Shown here: positions 1-8,786 of the stretch, piece after piece
How positions within the stretch are numbered: position 1 is the first letter of the stretch
How the letters are laid out: the number at the start of each line of letters is the position of its first letter
Source of the DNA: TMP-86 sp046347195
GTDB lineage: Bacteria; Pseudomonadota; Gammaproteobacteria; Steroidobacterales; Steroidobacteraceae
Assembly: GCA_046347195.1 (NCBI GenBank)
Contig: JAXMGQ010000025.1
Coordinates: 8,191 to 72,190 of the forward strand
DNA: 64,000 nt
Direction: 5' to 3'
Notes under the pieces: generated by a model
Database searches by the model: none
Told to the model about the DNA's origin: nothing
The model's input: only the letters and a program-made list of their open reading frames with translations
Translations under genes and position numbers: made by a program

Positions 1-1154
1 GGGTTGAAGGCGGCCGGCGACTGTCGCAGCCGGAAGTGGCGGCGGGCGCAGCGGAACGTGCAGCGGCCTTCGCGGCGGCGGGCGAAGCAACGCTGCCGGA
101 GCCGCTGCCGGACCCGGATTCACTCGCGACGCTGCAATACACGGGCGGCACCACCGGGCGCTCGAAGGGCGTAAACATGAGCCATCGCGCGATGGCCATC
201 AACATCGCGCAGCGCGAGGCGCTGCTGCCGATCGCCCGGGACGAGGAGCGGATGCTGTGCTGCATGCCGCTGTTCCACACCTACGCGGCGGCGATGTGCC
301 TGCACAATGCGGCCCATGGCGGCGCCACGCTGGTCATCCTGCCGCGCTTCACGCCGGAGGCACTGTTCGAGTTGCTCACCGCCGAGCGCATCACCATCCT
401 CGCCGGCAGTCCCAGCATCTTCACCGCGCTCCTGAAGCATGAAGCCTTCGCCTCGACCCATTTCGACACGCTGCGCATGAGCTACTCGGGCTCGGCGGCG
501 CTGCCCGAGGCGCTGCTGAGCCGCTGGGAGTCGGCCACCGGCGCGCCGGTCCTGGAAGGCTATGGGCAGTCAGAATCGGGACCCGTGCTGTCGTTCAACC
601 CGCTGCACGGTGTGCGCAAGGCCGCGTCCGTCGGCCTGCCGCTGCCGCAGACGCAGATCCAGATCGTGGACCCGGTGGGCGGCACCGAGGTGTACGGACC
701 CCGGCGTATCGGCGAGATCCGCGCACGCGGACCGCAGGTGATGGTGGGCTACCGCAACCGGCCGGAGGAGACCGCGCAGGCGCTGCGCGACGGCTGGCTG
801 TACACCGGGGATCTGGGCGAACTGGACGAGCAGGGCTACCTGTACATCCGCGATCGCAAGAAGGACATGGTGCTCGTGTCCGGTTTCAACGTGTATCCGC
901 GCGAGGTAGAGGAGGTGCTGGGGATGCATCCGGCCATCCTCGAGGTCGCCGTGCTCGGCGTGCCGGACGAACAGCGCGGCGCACGCATCAAGGCCTTCGT
1001 GGTGTTCCGGCCTGGCCTGGCGGCGACGTCCGAGCAACTCGATGCGCATTGCCGCGCCAACCTGGCTGGCTACAAGGTGCCACGCGAATACGTGATGCTC
1101 GCGCAGCTCCCCAAGACCGGCGTTGGCAAGATCGACAAGAAGCAGTTGAGATAA
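1..1154 (+). CDS. AMP-forming acyl-CoA ligase (FadD-like), 5' end outside window
   Basis: Class I adenylate-forming enzyme that would activate a carboxylic acid through an acyl-AMP to the CoA thioester. The frame is open from base 3, so the gene starts upstream; 383 residues are visible of a family usually 510-560 long. Visible motifs are the P-loop YTGGTTGRSKG, the core GYGQSESGP, YTGDLG, the hinge DRKKDMVLVSGFNVYPREVE and the C-terminal catalytic lysine in PKTGVGKIDKK. The sequence is closest in style to long- or medium-chain fatty acyl-CoA synthetases, but the substrate cannot be read from it. The beta-oxidation-type genes at 6.7-13.5 kb suggest it feeds the same catabolic block (inference). 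Confidence 0.9.
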   Translation, partial: VEGGRRLSQPEVAAGAAERAAAFAAAGEATLPEPLPDPDSLATLQYTGGTTGRSKGVNMSHRAMAINIAQREALLPIARDEERMLCCMPLFHTYAAAMCLHNAAHGGATLVILPRFTPEALFELLTAERITILAGSPSIFTALLKHEAFASTHFDTLRMSYSGSAALPEALLSRWESATGAPVLEGYGQSESGPVLSFNPLHGVRKAASVGLPLPQTQIQIVDPVGGTEVYGPRRIGEIRARGPQVMVGYRNRPEETAQALRDGWLYTGDLGELDEQGYLYIRDRKKDMVLVSGFNVYPREVEEVLGMHPAILEVAVLGVPDEQRGARIKAFVVFRPGLAATSEQLDAHCRANLAGYKVPREYVMLAQLPKTGVGKIDKKQLR

Positions 1155-1228
1155 TACCCAGACACGATGATTTTGGCTGGTTCGCGGCGCCGAGCGTCAC
1201 CGCCGTGCGCACGGTTTGCCGTCTTCCC

Positions 1229-1289
1229 TTGTGGTAGATTATCATTCGCCGATTAGGGTATCCTATTAACTCTACCACAACGTACCACA
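1229..1289. promoter_or_regulatory. Inverted and direct TACCACA repeats before the AAA ATPase
   Basis: A perfect 10-bp inverted repeat pairs ttgtggtaga (1229-1238) with tctaccacaa (1271-1280) across 32 bp. A further TACCACA copy at 1283-1289 lies exactly one helical turn after the one at 1273-1279 and runs into the start codon. The spacer is AT-rich compared with its surroundings. This could be an operator controlling the ATPase gene or a weak terminator of the ligase gene; the sequence alone does not decide. Confidence 0.45.
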
Positions 1290-2410
1290 TGCCCAAGGCA
1301 CCGACGAACAGCTGGCATTTCGCTCGTCCGCAGCTCGCCGCGCAGCATTTGCAGGCGCTCGATCTGGGCCTGATATCAGCCACAGCGTTGCATGCCCGAC
1401 GCCGCATGGGCAAGACGGAGTTTCTGATTCAGGATCTGACCCCGGCGGCTGAACAGCACGGCTATGCGGTGGGCTATTGCAACTTGTGGCAGGAAGATCT
1501 TGACCCGAGCCAAGCGATCAGCGACGCCTTGCTGGCGTGCGCTAAGCCCAAGCGCATGCTCCCCAAGATACGCTCCAAGCTGGGGAAACCGGTCAGTTCG
1601 GTGAAAGTGTCGGGCAAGGTAGGGGGTCTGGCAGAAGGCGGTGCGGAACTCGGCTTCAAGAGCAGCGATCGCGCCGTCTCGGGGAAGCTCGCCAACGCAT
1701 GGGCCACCTTTGATCGCAGTCGCAATCGAGGCTTGCTGCTGATCGATGAGGCGCAAGTCCTCACCGATCGGCGCTACCACTCACTGGAGCGTGCGCTGCG
1801 CGCCGGGCTCGACACCCGCAAAGATCGACTCAAGGTCTTGTTTACGGGGTCCTCCGAAGATCGGCTGCGATCGATGTTCGGTCGGGAGCATAAGCCTTTC
1901 TACAACTGGGCCCGGGTCGAACCTCTGCCGTTACTCGGGGAAGACTTCGTCCGGGAATTGACGCGGCGCGCGAACAGCCTGACCACCCTCAAGTTGGCGC
2001 TGCGCGACTCGGAGGCCGCGTTCGTCTCCCTCAATCGAGTCCCGGAACTGTTTCGCCGTTTCCTCGCCCAATACCTCGCCAATCCCTTTGACGGCGCCGA
2101 GATCGCGATCGTCCGTTGCAAGCAATCGGTTTACCTCGAAGAAGGCTTTGCCTCGCGCTGGGAGGCTTTGCTGCCCGCAGACCAACTGGTTCTACTCTGG
2201 GTTGCACAGGGCAAGTACGACCTGCACAGCGTTCAGTCTCTGGCGCGCCTGGGCCGCGCGCTGAAACTGGCGCGTGCGGCCGATCGCTCTGTTCCGCAAA
2301 ACGCGCTCAAGCGTTTGCGCGATCGCCAGGTGTTGATTCAATCCGAGATCGGTGTGTACCGATTTGAGGACGAGGCCTTCAAAGAGTGGATTTTGAGCGA
2401 GCGCGGCTAA
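1289..2410 (+). CDS. AAA-type ATPase, archaeal-ATPase/ORC-Cdc6-like, function unknown
   Basis: 373-residue P-loop ATPase. The Walker A region reads ARRRMGKTEF (about residues 31-40), the R-R-x-GKT form of the archaeal ATPase family (PF01637-like) with Ala where the first Gly is usual. Walker B is GLLLIDEAQ (about 150) and a sensor-1-like LFTGSS follows. The C-terminal third looks like a winged helix (RFEDEAFKEWIL near the end), as in ORC/Cdc6-like and STAND-type relatives. No partner gene lies beside it, base composition is less GC-rich than its neighbours, and it sits between a ligase and an IS-split receptor. It may be a late arrival. Start ATG at 1289; no clear ribosome-binding site. Function not assigned. 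Confidence 0.75.
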   Translation: MPKAPTNSWHFARPQLAAQHLQALDLGLISATALHARRRMGKTEFLIQDLTPAAEQHGYAVGYCNLWQEDLDPSQAISDALLACAKPKRMLPKIRSKLGKPVSSVKVSGKVGGLAEGGAELGFKSSDRAVSGKLANAWATFDRSRNRGLLLIDEAQVLTDRRYHSLERALRAGLDTRKDRLKVLFTGSSEDRLRSMFGREHKPFYNWARVEPLPLLGEDFVRELTRRANSLTTLKLALRDSEAAFVSLNRVPELFRRFLAQYLANPFDGAEIAIVRCKQSVYLEEGFASRWEALLPADQLVLLWVAQGKYDLHSVQSLARLGRALKLARAADRSVPQNALKRLRDRQVLIQSEIGVYRFEDEAFKEWILSERG

Positions 2411-2482
2411 GATCCCTTACCAGATGCGCACGCGCTGCCGCCGCTTTGCAAATAGTGTGAGCCAGGCGAAGTAGTCGAGCTG

Positions 2483-2516
2483 AAAAAAGGCCGCGCCCCT
2501 CGCGGGACGCGGCCTT
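2483..2516 (-). terminator. Rho-independent terminator of the TonB receptor gene
   Basis: The 9-bp stem AAGGCCGCG (2487-2495) pairs with CGCGGCCTT (2508-2516) around a 12-base loop. Read on the minus strand it is followed by a run of six U (2488-2483). It lies just past the receptor stop codon at 2537. Confidence 0.85.
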
Positions 2517-2536
2517 CAGGTCTTCCCGACCGGTGC

Positions 2537-4039
2537 TTACTTTCCGAAGTGGTACCGTACCTCGAGTCCCGGCCAGCGCGGCCGGCCGAAGGCATTCTCG
2601 TTGCAGCCGCACAGCGTGGCCAGATCGTAGCCGATGGAGTAGTAGCGCTTGTCGGTGAGGTTCTCCACGAAGGCCGCCACTTCCCAGTTGTCGTTCGACC
2701 AGCCCAGGCGCGCGTTCAGGAGCGTGTAGCCAGGGTAGTGGTCGGCCTGGAAGTTGCGCAGGTTGTGGTAGAAGTCCGCGGAGTAATGCGCATCGACCTG
2801 CGCCGCCAACCGGCCGCCGAACAGCGTCCAGGAGTAGCGCACCAGTGCCGAGAGCTGCTTCTCGGGCGCGAAACTCGGCTTCACGTCCTTGGAAAGCGGT
2901 GTCGTACCCACGGGGCCCAACAGCTGCAGATCCTTGACCTTGGCGTGGAACAGGCTCACGCCGAGCTGCACCTCGAGGTTGTCGATGGGGCTTGCGGCCA
3001 CCTCGAACTCCCCACCGTACATGTTGGCATCCTTGTTCACGACCACGCCCGAGGACTGCTGGAACAGGAAGGCCTGGTAGTCCTTGTAGTCGTAGTAGAA
3101 GAGGGAGGCGTTGAAGCGCAGCCGATTGTCGAGGAGCGTGGACTTGAGGCCGCCCTCATAGTTGGTCAGGTTCTCGGGCTTGTACGGGATCTGCGAAAGC
3201 GGCAGGCGCGGTGAGCCATCGGCGAGCTGCGCGTTGAAGCCGCCAGCCTTCGAGCCGCGGTTCACGCCCAGGAACCACAACATGTCCTTCTGCGGCCGGT
3301 ATTCCACCTGCAGCTTGCCGGCCCAGAGGTTGTCGCTGGTGCGGAAGGACTGGAAGGGAAACAGGTCGAAGTAATGCACCGCGGTGTTGATGCCGCGGTC
3401 GTCCTGCGCCAGGAACACGCCCTGCACGAAGGAGTAGTTCTTCTTTTCCTTGATGTACCGGCCGCCCACCACCAGGGTCCACAGGTCAGCCAACGGGATG
3501 TCCACCTGGCCGAACACCGAGGTGGAAATCGTGTGCAGGCTGATGTCGCCCACCGTGTCGATCGGACCCGGCGCACCGAGGATCAGCGGCGAGGTGGCGA
3601 AGGGCGAGGTGGCCGGGAACTCGAGACCATTGAGCGTCTTGTTGTTGACGTTCAGATAGTAGGCGCCGCCCACCCACTTGAGCTTGCCGCTCTCACCGGA
3701 CAGGCGCAGTTCCTGGCTGATCGTGTCCTCATGCGACATCGCGTGGTACACCGACTGCGATTCCGGCGCCGCATCCACGTCCATGGACACGAACTTGCTG
3801 TAGCGCATGAAGTTGGTGACGGAGCTGAGCTTCAGGGAATCGCTCAGTCTCCAGTTCATGCGCAGTGCCGTACCGGAGGTGCTGAAGTGGTCGAGGTCCG
3901 TGTAGGAGTGATCGGACTGGGTGACCAGGCCCTTGGGCTGGACGAAACCGAACGAGTCGCCTCCCGGATTTGCGCGCAGACTGCAGGCGGCCGGTGGCGG
4001 CGCCGCCGGGTTGGTGAAGCAACCGTTCAGCACGCCTAG
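2537..4039 (-). pseudogene. TonB-dependent receptor, 3' part (split by IS)
   Basis: Carries about 500 codons of the outer-membrane beta-barrel of a TonB-dependent receptor, ending in VRYHFGK, an aromatic-rich terminus typical of barrels inserted by BAM. It has no signal peptide or plug of its own; those lie in the 5' part at 5577-6561, beyond the IS. Removing the element and one CTAG copy joins the two parts in the same frame (GGG CTA GGC GTG) and restores a receptor of about 827 residues, a normal length. No other disabling change is visible, so the insertion looks recent. The GTG at 4033 could start a fragment, but it would not be exported. Confidence 0.9.
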
Positions 4040-5576
4040 CAGCCTGTCGGACTGAGCTTTTGTGAGCGCGGGAAAACGGCAAATGAGTTTGGATTCATGG
4101 TTGAGGTAATTGATTCCGAAGCTCGAAAGGGTCTTGATGCCTTCTCAGCAAGCCTGCATAGCGAACATTCGCTTGATGTTCCAGCTCATCGTCACCAGAT
4201 TCCACTCGCCTTTGACGTTTTTCAGCCCTCTGAGCAAGCATTGGCGATAGCCCATCACCGACTTGATGATGCCGAACACCGGTTCCGGGGTCTGTTTGCG
4301 AAGTCCGTACAGCTGCTTGCCGCGGGGCGTGCGCAACCGATACGCCATCTTCTGAAGCGATGTGGCCGAGTCGGGCGGGGATTTTGGAGCCGGGGCGAAG
4401 CGCTGCTTCCAACTCAGGTGATGTGGGCAGCGCCCCATGGCGATCAACGGCTCAATCTGCGCCGCTTCACATTGCTCGACGTTGGCCTCACTCAGATAGC
4501 CGTTGTCGGCGAGGATACACTGGGCACGGCCCAGCTCCTCAGGCAGCGCCGCGAGCTTCTCCAGCATCGGAACCAGCTGCTCTTTGTCGTTGGCCGCTTG
4601 GCTGACCTCGGTGGCCACCACCAGCATACTTCCCGTAGCCACAACGGCCTGGGCGTTGTAACACTGATCAAAGCCGCCACCGGCGACTTTCATGATCCGC
4701 GACTCTTCATCGGTCAGATTGATTTGGTCTTGGTCCTTCACCCCGCCGCTGGGTGGTTCGGGTGGACGACCGCCGGGCTTCTTGCCAGTGCGCTTCTCGC
4801 GCTCGGCGCGGGCGGCAAGTTTGGCTTGATGTTCGGCCTGCTCGCGCCCCAAGCGCTCTTCAGCCCGCGCCTCGATCTTCGCCTTCGCCACAGCGATCGC
4901 CGCCAGGCGCTCCTCCCGTCTTGCCAGCTCCTGCGGGATCGACATCCCGTCGGGGATGTCCCGGGCGTCGGCCCGTTCAGCCAGATTCAGCAGCTGCTTC
5001 ACTTCACGCTTCAACTGCTTCTCGATCTTCTTCGCATGCCCGTAGGACAGGGCACTGTGCCGGCTCGCATTGGCGTGCACCTTCGTGCCATCCAAGGCCA
5101 CGGTGCCGAGCTTCAAAAGCCCCGTATCGCGCGCAATCTTCAGTACCTGCACGAACAAGGGTTCAAGTTGCCGCAAAAAGCGCTTGCGAAAAGTTGCAAT
5201 CGTGTCGTGGTCGGGCTGCTCGTTACCCGCGATATAGCGAAACGCCAAAGAATCATGCGTCGCGCGCTCAATCGCGCGGCTGGAAAAGGTCTTCGTCGAA
5301 TAGCCATACACCAGCAATCCCAGCAACATCGCCGGGTGATACGAGGCCGATCCGGACCCTCGATACGCTTTGACCAGCTCCGACAGGTCCATGCCGTCAA
5401 TGATCTCCACCACAAAGCGCGCCAAGTGCCGCTCCGGCAACCATTCATCCACCGAAGGCGGCAGCAAGAATCCCGTGTCGCGGTTGATCGGTCGAAAGTT
5501 GCTCATCGCTACCGTCATTGAGGAAAAAACTGCCTATGATTATCGCGCATTTGTACCGCTTAAGTCCGACAGGCTG
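4040..5576 (-). mobile_element. IS1182-family insertion sequence
   Basis: 1537-bp element with perfect 14-bp terminal inverted repeats (cagcctgtcggact at 4040-4053; its complement at 5563-5576). It is flanked on both sides by CTAG (4036-4039 and 5577-5580), read as a 4-bp target duplication at a palindromic site. It holds one transposase gene (4145-5518, minus) that fills nearly all of it. The element lies in the TonB receptor gene in the same orientation as that gene. Intact ends, an intact transposase and an undamaged target suggest a recent, possibly active copy. Confidence 0.93.
4145..5518 (-). CDS. IS1182 family transposase
   Basis: 457-residue DDE transposase. The N-terminal DUF772-like domain contains LLGLLVYGYSTKTFSSRAIE and DHDTIATFRKRF. 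Acidic residues consistent with the DDE triad appear in TVALDGTKVHANAS, in ILADNGYLSE and in QTPEPVFGIIKSVMGYR. A charged helical segment rich in Glu, Arg and Lys (about residues 160-245) is the usual insertion of this family. Length is normal and no frameshift is seen. It belongs to the element at 4040-5576 and is unrelated to the receptor it interrupts. Confidence 0.95.
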   Translation of the reverse strand: MTVAMSNFRPINRDTGFLLPPSVDEWLPERHLARFVVEIIDGMDLSELVKAYRGSGSASYHPAMLLGLLVYGYSTKTFSSRAIERATHDSLAFRYIAGNEQPDHDTIATFRKRFLRQLEPLFVQVLKIARDTGLLKLGTVALDGTKVHANASRHSALSYGHAKKIEKQLKREVKQLLNLAERADARDIPDGMSIPQELARREERLAAIAVAKAKIEARAEERLGREQAEHQAKLAARAEREKRTGKKPGGRPPEPPSGGVKDQDQINLTDEESRIMKVAGGGFDQCYNAQAVVATGSMLVVATEVSQAANDKEQLVPMLEKLAALPEELGRAQCILADNGYLSEANVEQCEAAQIEPLIAMGRCPHHLSWKQRFAPAPKSPPDSATSLQKMAYRLRTPRGKQLYGLRKQTPEPVFGIIKSVMGYRQCLLRGLKNVKGEWNLVTMSWNIKRMFAMQAC

Positions 5577-6561
5577 CTAGCCCGCCGCCCAACGGCACCG
5601 CGCCGCCGGTATCCTGGCCGTTTGCATCCAGTTGAATGGCGAGTCGCGTCTCGGTGGGGCTGGCATTGTAGGTTTCCACCAACCGGCCCTGCTGGTCGTA
5701 CACGGGCACGGTGGCCGAGCTGACGTAAGGACCGGTCGAGGTCTTGGTGTGCTGCCACTGATACGACAAGGTGGCATCGAAGTTGTCCGTGGGCGTGAAC
5801 AGGAGCTGTCCCCGCAGGCCCACGGTGTCATCGTTCCATTCGTCCTGACCGCCGCCCGAGCCGGGCAGGGTCGGGTTCACGAGGTTGGCCGGGATGGTGT
5901 TCTTCAGGATCGGATCCTGCTTCTTCCAGATGCCCGAGATGCGTCCGGCCAGCACGCTGCTCAAGGGCCCGCCGAAGGCCGCCTCGACGCGATGGCTGCT
6001 GTAGCGCGACTCGGTCACCGACACGAAGCCCTCGGCCTCGCGCGTCGGCTGTCGCGTGAGGTAGTGCACCAGGCCGCCCGTCGCATTGCGCCCGAACAGG
6101 GTGCCCTGCGGGCCCTTGCTGACCTCGACGCGGTCCAGGTCGAAGGTGCCGAAGCTCTGGCCCTGAGCCATGGCGATGTAGCCTTCGTCCACGTACACCG
6201 CCACCGGCGATTCCACCGAGTCGGTGAAGTCGTTCTGGGTGACGCCGCGGATGGTGAACAGCGCGGTCTGGCCGCCGATGCTGCCGCCGATGAACACGCC
6301 CGGAGTCATCTTGGCGATGTCCGTGCTGTCGCGCACGCCCATCGACTGCAACTGCTCGGTGGAGAAGGCCGCTATGGCGATGCCGACGTCCTGTACGGAC
6401 TGCTCGCGTTTGGTGGCGGTGACGGTGATCTCCTCGAGGACGCCACCTTCGTTCTTCTGATTCTCGGTCCACCCCGCCGTGGGCGCGGATGCCGCCAGCA
6501 GGAGAACAAGTCCCTTCAAACCCAACCCTCGTGACGGTCCGGTGATCGCGGCGATGCGCAT
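5577..6561 (-). pseudogene. TonB-dependent receptor, 5' part (split by IS)
   Basis: N-terminal 328 codons of the receptor. It shows a signal peptide (hydrophobic LKGLVLLLAASAPTA), a TonB-box-like stretch (EEITVTATKREQSVQDVG), and the plug domain with DLDRVEVSKGPQGTLFGRNA and GGLVHYLTRQP, followed by the first barrel strands. The sequence runs into the IS at CTA (5580-5578) and would end after a few IS-encoded residues. The style is that of the large Sphingomonas/Steroidobacter-type receptor family; the ligand is unknown. It is divergent from the dehydrogenase/hydratase gene at 6678, so it may have imported a substrate of that pathway (inference). Confidence 0.9.
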
Positions 6562-6622
6562 GAGAACTCCTTCTTGATTATCCCCTTCGAGCGTCCGGCG
6601 TGCCCAGCATGCACCCCGGCTT

Positions 6623-6670
6623 GTACTTTTGATCTTCGTAACAGTACTTTAACTTTAAGTATAAAGTACT
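6623..6670. promoter_or_regulatory. Operator-like inverted repeat in the divergent receptor/dehydrogenase promoter
   Basis: AGTACTTTA (6643-6651) is mirrored by TAAAGTACT (6662-6670) around a 10-bp spacer whose core, ACTTTAAGT, is itself palindromic. A third GTACTTT lies at 6623-6629. The AT-rich block stands out in a GC-rich region between two divergent genes. It is a good candidate binding site for a dimeric regulator controlling both; the regulator is not identified. Confidence 0.55.
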
Positions 6671-6677
6671 ATAGTCC

Positions 6678-8753
6678 GTGCCGCCAACACAACCGCTCGT
6701 CATGGTGCCCCAAAACGTGTTGCCCCAAAACGACGCTTCCACCGATCCCGCCCGTTTCAACCCGATGCTCGAACCGCAGCCCTCGCGGTTGCCGCGCCGC
6801 ATCGCCGTGGTCGGGTCCGGCACCATCGGCCCCGACATCGCCTACTACCTGCTCTCCGACCTGCCGGGTGCGCAGGTGCTGCTGGTGGACATCGACGCGG
6901 CCGCGCTCACCCGCGCGCGTGAGCGGCTGGCGGGCTACGCCGACAAGGGCGTCAAGCGGGGCAAGCTCACGGCGCAGCAGGCGGCGGAGGTCGTCAGGAA
7001 CCTGTCCACGAGCACCGACTACGCGTCGATGAAGGACTGCGACTGGGTACTGGAGGCGGCCACCGAGAACCTGGCGCTCAAGCGGCGCATCTTCAGCGAC
7101 ATCGAGGCCGTGGTGCCACCCCAGGCGTGGATCACCTCCAACACCAGTTCACTGCCTGCCAGGCGGCTGTTCTCGCACCTGGCACGGCCCGGACGGGCGA
7201 CCGTGACGCATTTCTTCGCCCCCGCCTTCCAGAATCCGGTGGTGGAGGTGGTGGGCTGGCCGGGCGTCTCGGCACAGGTGCTGCGCGAGCTGCGCTGGGT
7301 GTTCGCCTCGACCGGCAAGGTGCCCATGATCACGGCCGACCAGGTCTGCTTCATGCTGGACCGCATCTTCGACAACTGGTGCAATGAATCGGGCCTGCTG
7401 CTCGATCGGGCCTCGGCGGCGCAGGTCGATTCCGTCGCGCAGGAGTTCGTCCACGCCGGGCCCTTCTTCGTGCTGAACCTGTCGAACGGCAATCCCATCA
7501 TCATCGAAACCAACGCGCTGCAGGCCAAGGAGGAGGGGGCGCACTACCAGCCGGCACCGGTCTTCACCTCCGTGGATCGCTGGAAGACGACGCCACCGGG
7601 CAAATCCGTCGAAGTGCCTGCGGAGACGCGCGCCGCGATCCGCGACCGGCTGCTCGGCATCCTGTACTCGCAGTCGCTCGACATCCTCGACCGGCGGATC
7701 GGCGAGCCCGCCGATCTCGATCTCGGTTGCCGCCTGGCCTTCGGCTTCCGGCAGGGGCCGTTGGCTTCGATGAAGAGCCTCGGCGAAGCCGAGGTGGACC
7801 GGATCCTGGCGCGGCTCGCGAAGGAACGTGCCGGCATGCCGGGACGCCGGCGACCCCTGTCGGCGTACCTGGATTTCCGACGCGACGTACTCATCGACGA
7901 CATGGACGGCATCCGCGTGATCACCTTGCGCAGGCCCGAGGCGCTGAATGCGCTGCACGATGGCCTGACCGACGAAATCCTCGGCGCGATCCGCGAGGTC
8001 GAGCACGATGCCGCGATCCGTGGCTATGTGATCACGGGCTATGGCAACCGCGCCTTCTGCGCGGGAGCGGACATCGGCCGCTTCCCCTCGCTCCTGGGTG
8101 ATGCGCCGGCCGCAGCGGAGTATGCGCGCGCCTGCTCCAGGCTCCTCGTGCACCTCGACGCCCTGTGCAAGCCGGTGGTGGCCGCCTTGAACGGCATGGC
8201 GCTGGGCGGTGGCCTGGAACTCGCCATGCGCGCGCACGCCATCATCGCCGTGACGGGTACGACGCTGCAGTTCCCCGAGATCACCCTGGGCATCGTTCCC
8301 GGCATCGGCGCCATGGTGGTACCGTATCGCCGCTGGCCGAAGGCCAGCTCACTGCTGCATCGGATGCTGCGCAATGCGGAGCGGGTGCGGGTGGAGGAGG
8401 CCGCGGCGCTGGGCATCATCGATGAATGCGTCGAGCGCGGCCAGCTCCTGCGCCGCGCCATCGCCTGGGTCGACCGGCTGGCCAGCGGGCCCCGCGGCAT
8501 CCCGGACGGACCAGCCTCCATCGCCGCACTTCCGCACGGGCCCGCGCTCAGTGGCGATGGCAAGCCGTTGAGCGCCAGGGTGCTGGGCATCCTCGAAGGC
8601 GCGATCGCCACCGCCGCGGCGGCGGCCACGCTGGATTCCGCGCTCGAGATCGGCTACCAGGCATTCGGCGACAGCGCCTGCACCGCGGCGGCTCGCGAGG
8701 GCGTCGACTCCTTCATGCAGCGGCGCGCGGCGGATTTCTCCAGGACGGGCTGA
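6678..8753 (+). CDS. 3-hydroxyacyl-CoA dehydrogenase / enoyl-CoA hydratase fusion
   Basis: Bifunctional beta-oxidation-type protein of about 690 residues: hydration of an enoyl-CoA and NAD-dependent oxidation of the 3-hydroxyacyl-CoA. The N-terminal half is the dehydrogenase (Rossmann motif VGSGTIG near residue 45; HFFAPAFQNPVVEVV around the catalytic His, with Ala where HFFNP proteins have Asn). The C-terminal third is a crotonase fold with NALHDGL, FCAGADIGRF, ALGGGLELA and FPEITLGIVPG; both catalytic Glu positions are kept. The domain order is the reverse of FadB. GTG at 6678 is only 7 bp past the operator-like repeat and lacks a ribosome-binding site; ATG at 6702 or 6765 is possible. The next gene follows after 33 bp. 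Confidence 0.88.
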   Translation: MPPTQPLVMVPQNVLPQNDASTDPARFNPMLEPQPSRLPRRIAVVGSGTIGPDIAYYLLSDLPGAQVLLVDIDAAALTRARERLAGYADKGVKRGKLTAQQAAEVVRNLSTSTDYASMKDCDWVLEAATENLALKRRIFSDIEAVVPPQAWITSNTSSLPARRLFSHLARPGRATVTHFFAPAFQNPVVEVVGWPGVSAQVLRELRWVFASTGKVPMITADQVCFMLDRIFDNWCNESGLLLDRASAAQVDSVAQEFVHAGPFFVLNLSNGNPIIIETNALQAKEEGAHYQPAPVFTSVDRWKTTPPGKSVEVPAETRAAIRDRLLGILYSQSLDILDRRIGEPADLDLGCRLAFGFRQGPLASMKSLGEAEVDRILARLAKERAGMPGRRRPLSAYLDFRRDVLIDDMDGIRVITLRRPEALNALHDGLTDEILGAIREVEHDAAIRGYVITGYGNRAFCAGADIGRFPSLLGDAPAAAEYARACSRLLVHLDALCKPVVAALNGMALGGGLELAMRAHAIIAVTGTTLQFPEITLGIVPGIGAMVVPYRRWPKASSLLHRMLRNAERVRVEEAAALGIIDECVERGQLLRRAIAWVDRLASGPRGIPDGPASIAALPHGPALSGDGKPLSARVLGILEGAIATAAAAATLDSALEIGYQAFGDSACTAAAREGVDSFMQRRAADFSRTG

Positions 8754-8786
8754 GCCCGTGGGTCAAGTCAAACAAGGGGGACGAAG

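Noticed and set aside
4097..5521. 474-codon plus-strand frame over the transposase
   Set aside because: Exactly antisense to the IS1182 transposase, which has DDE motifs and family length.
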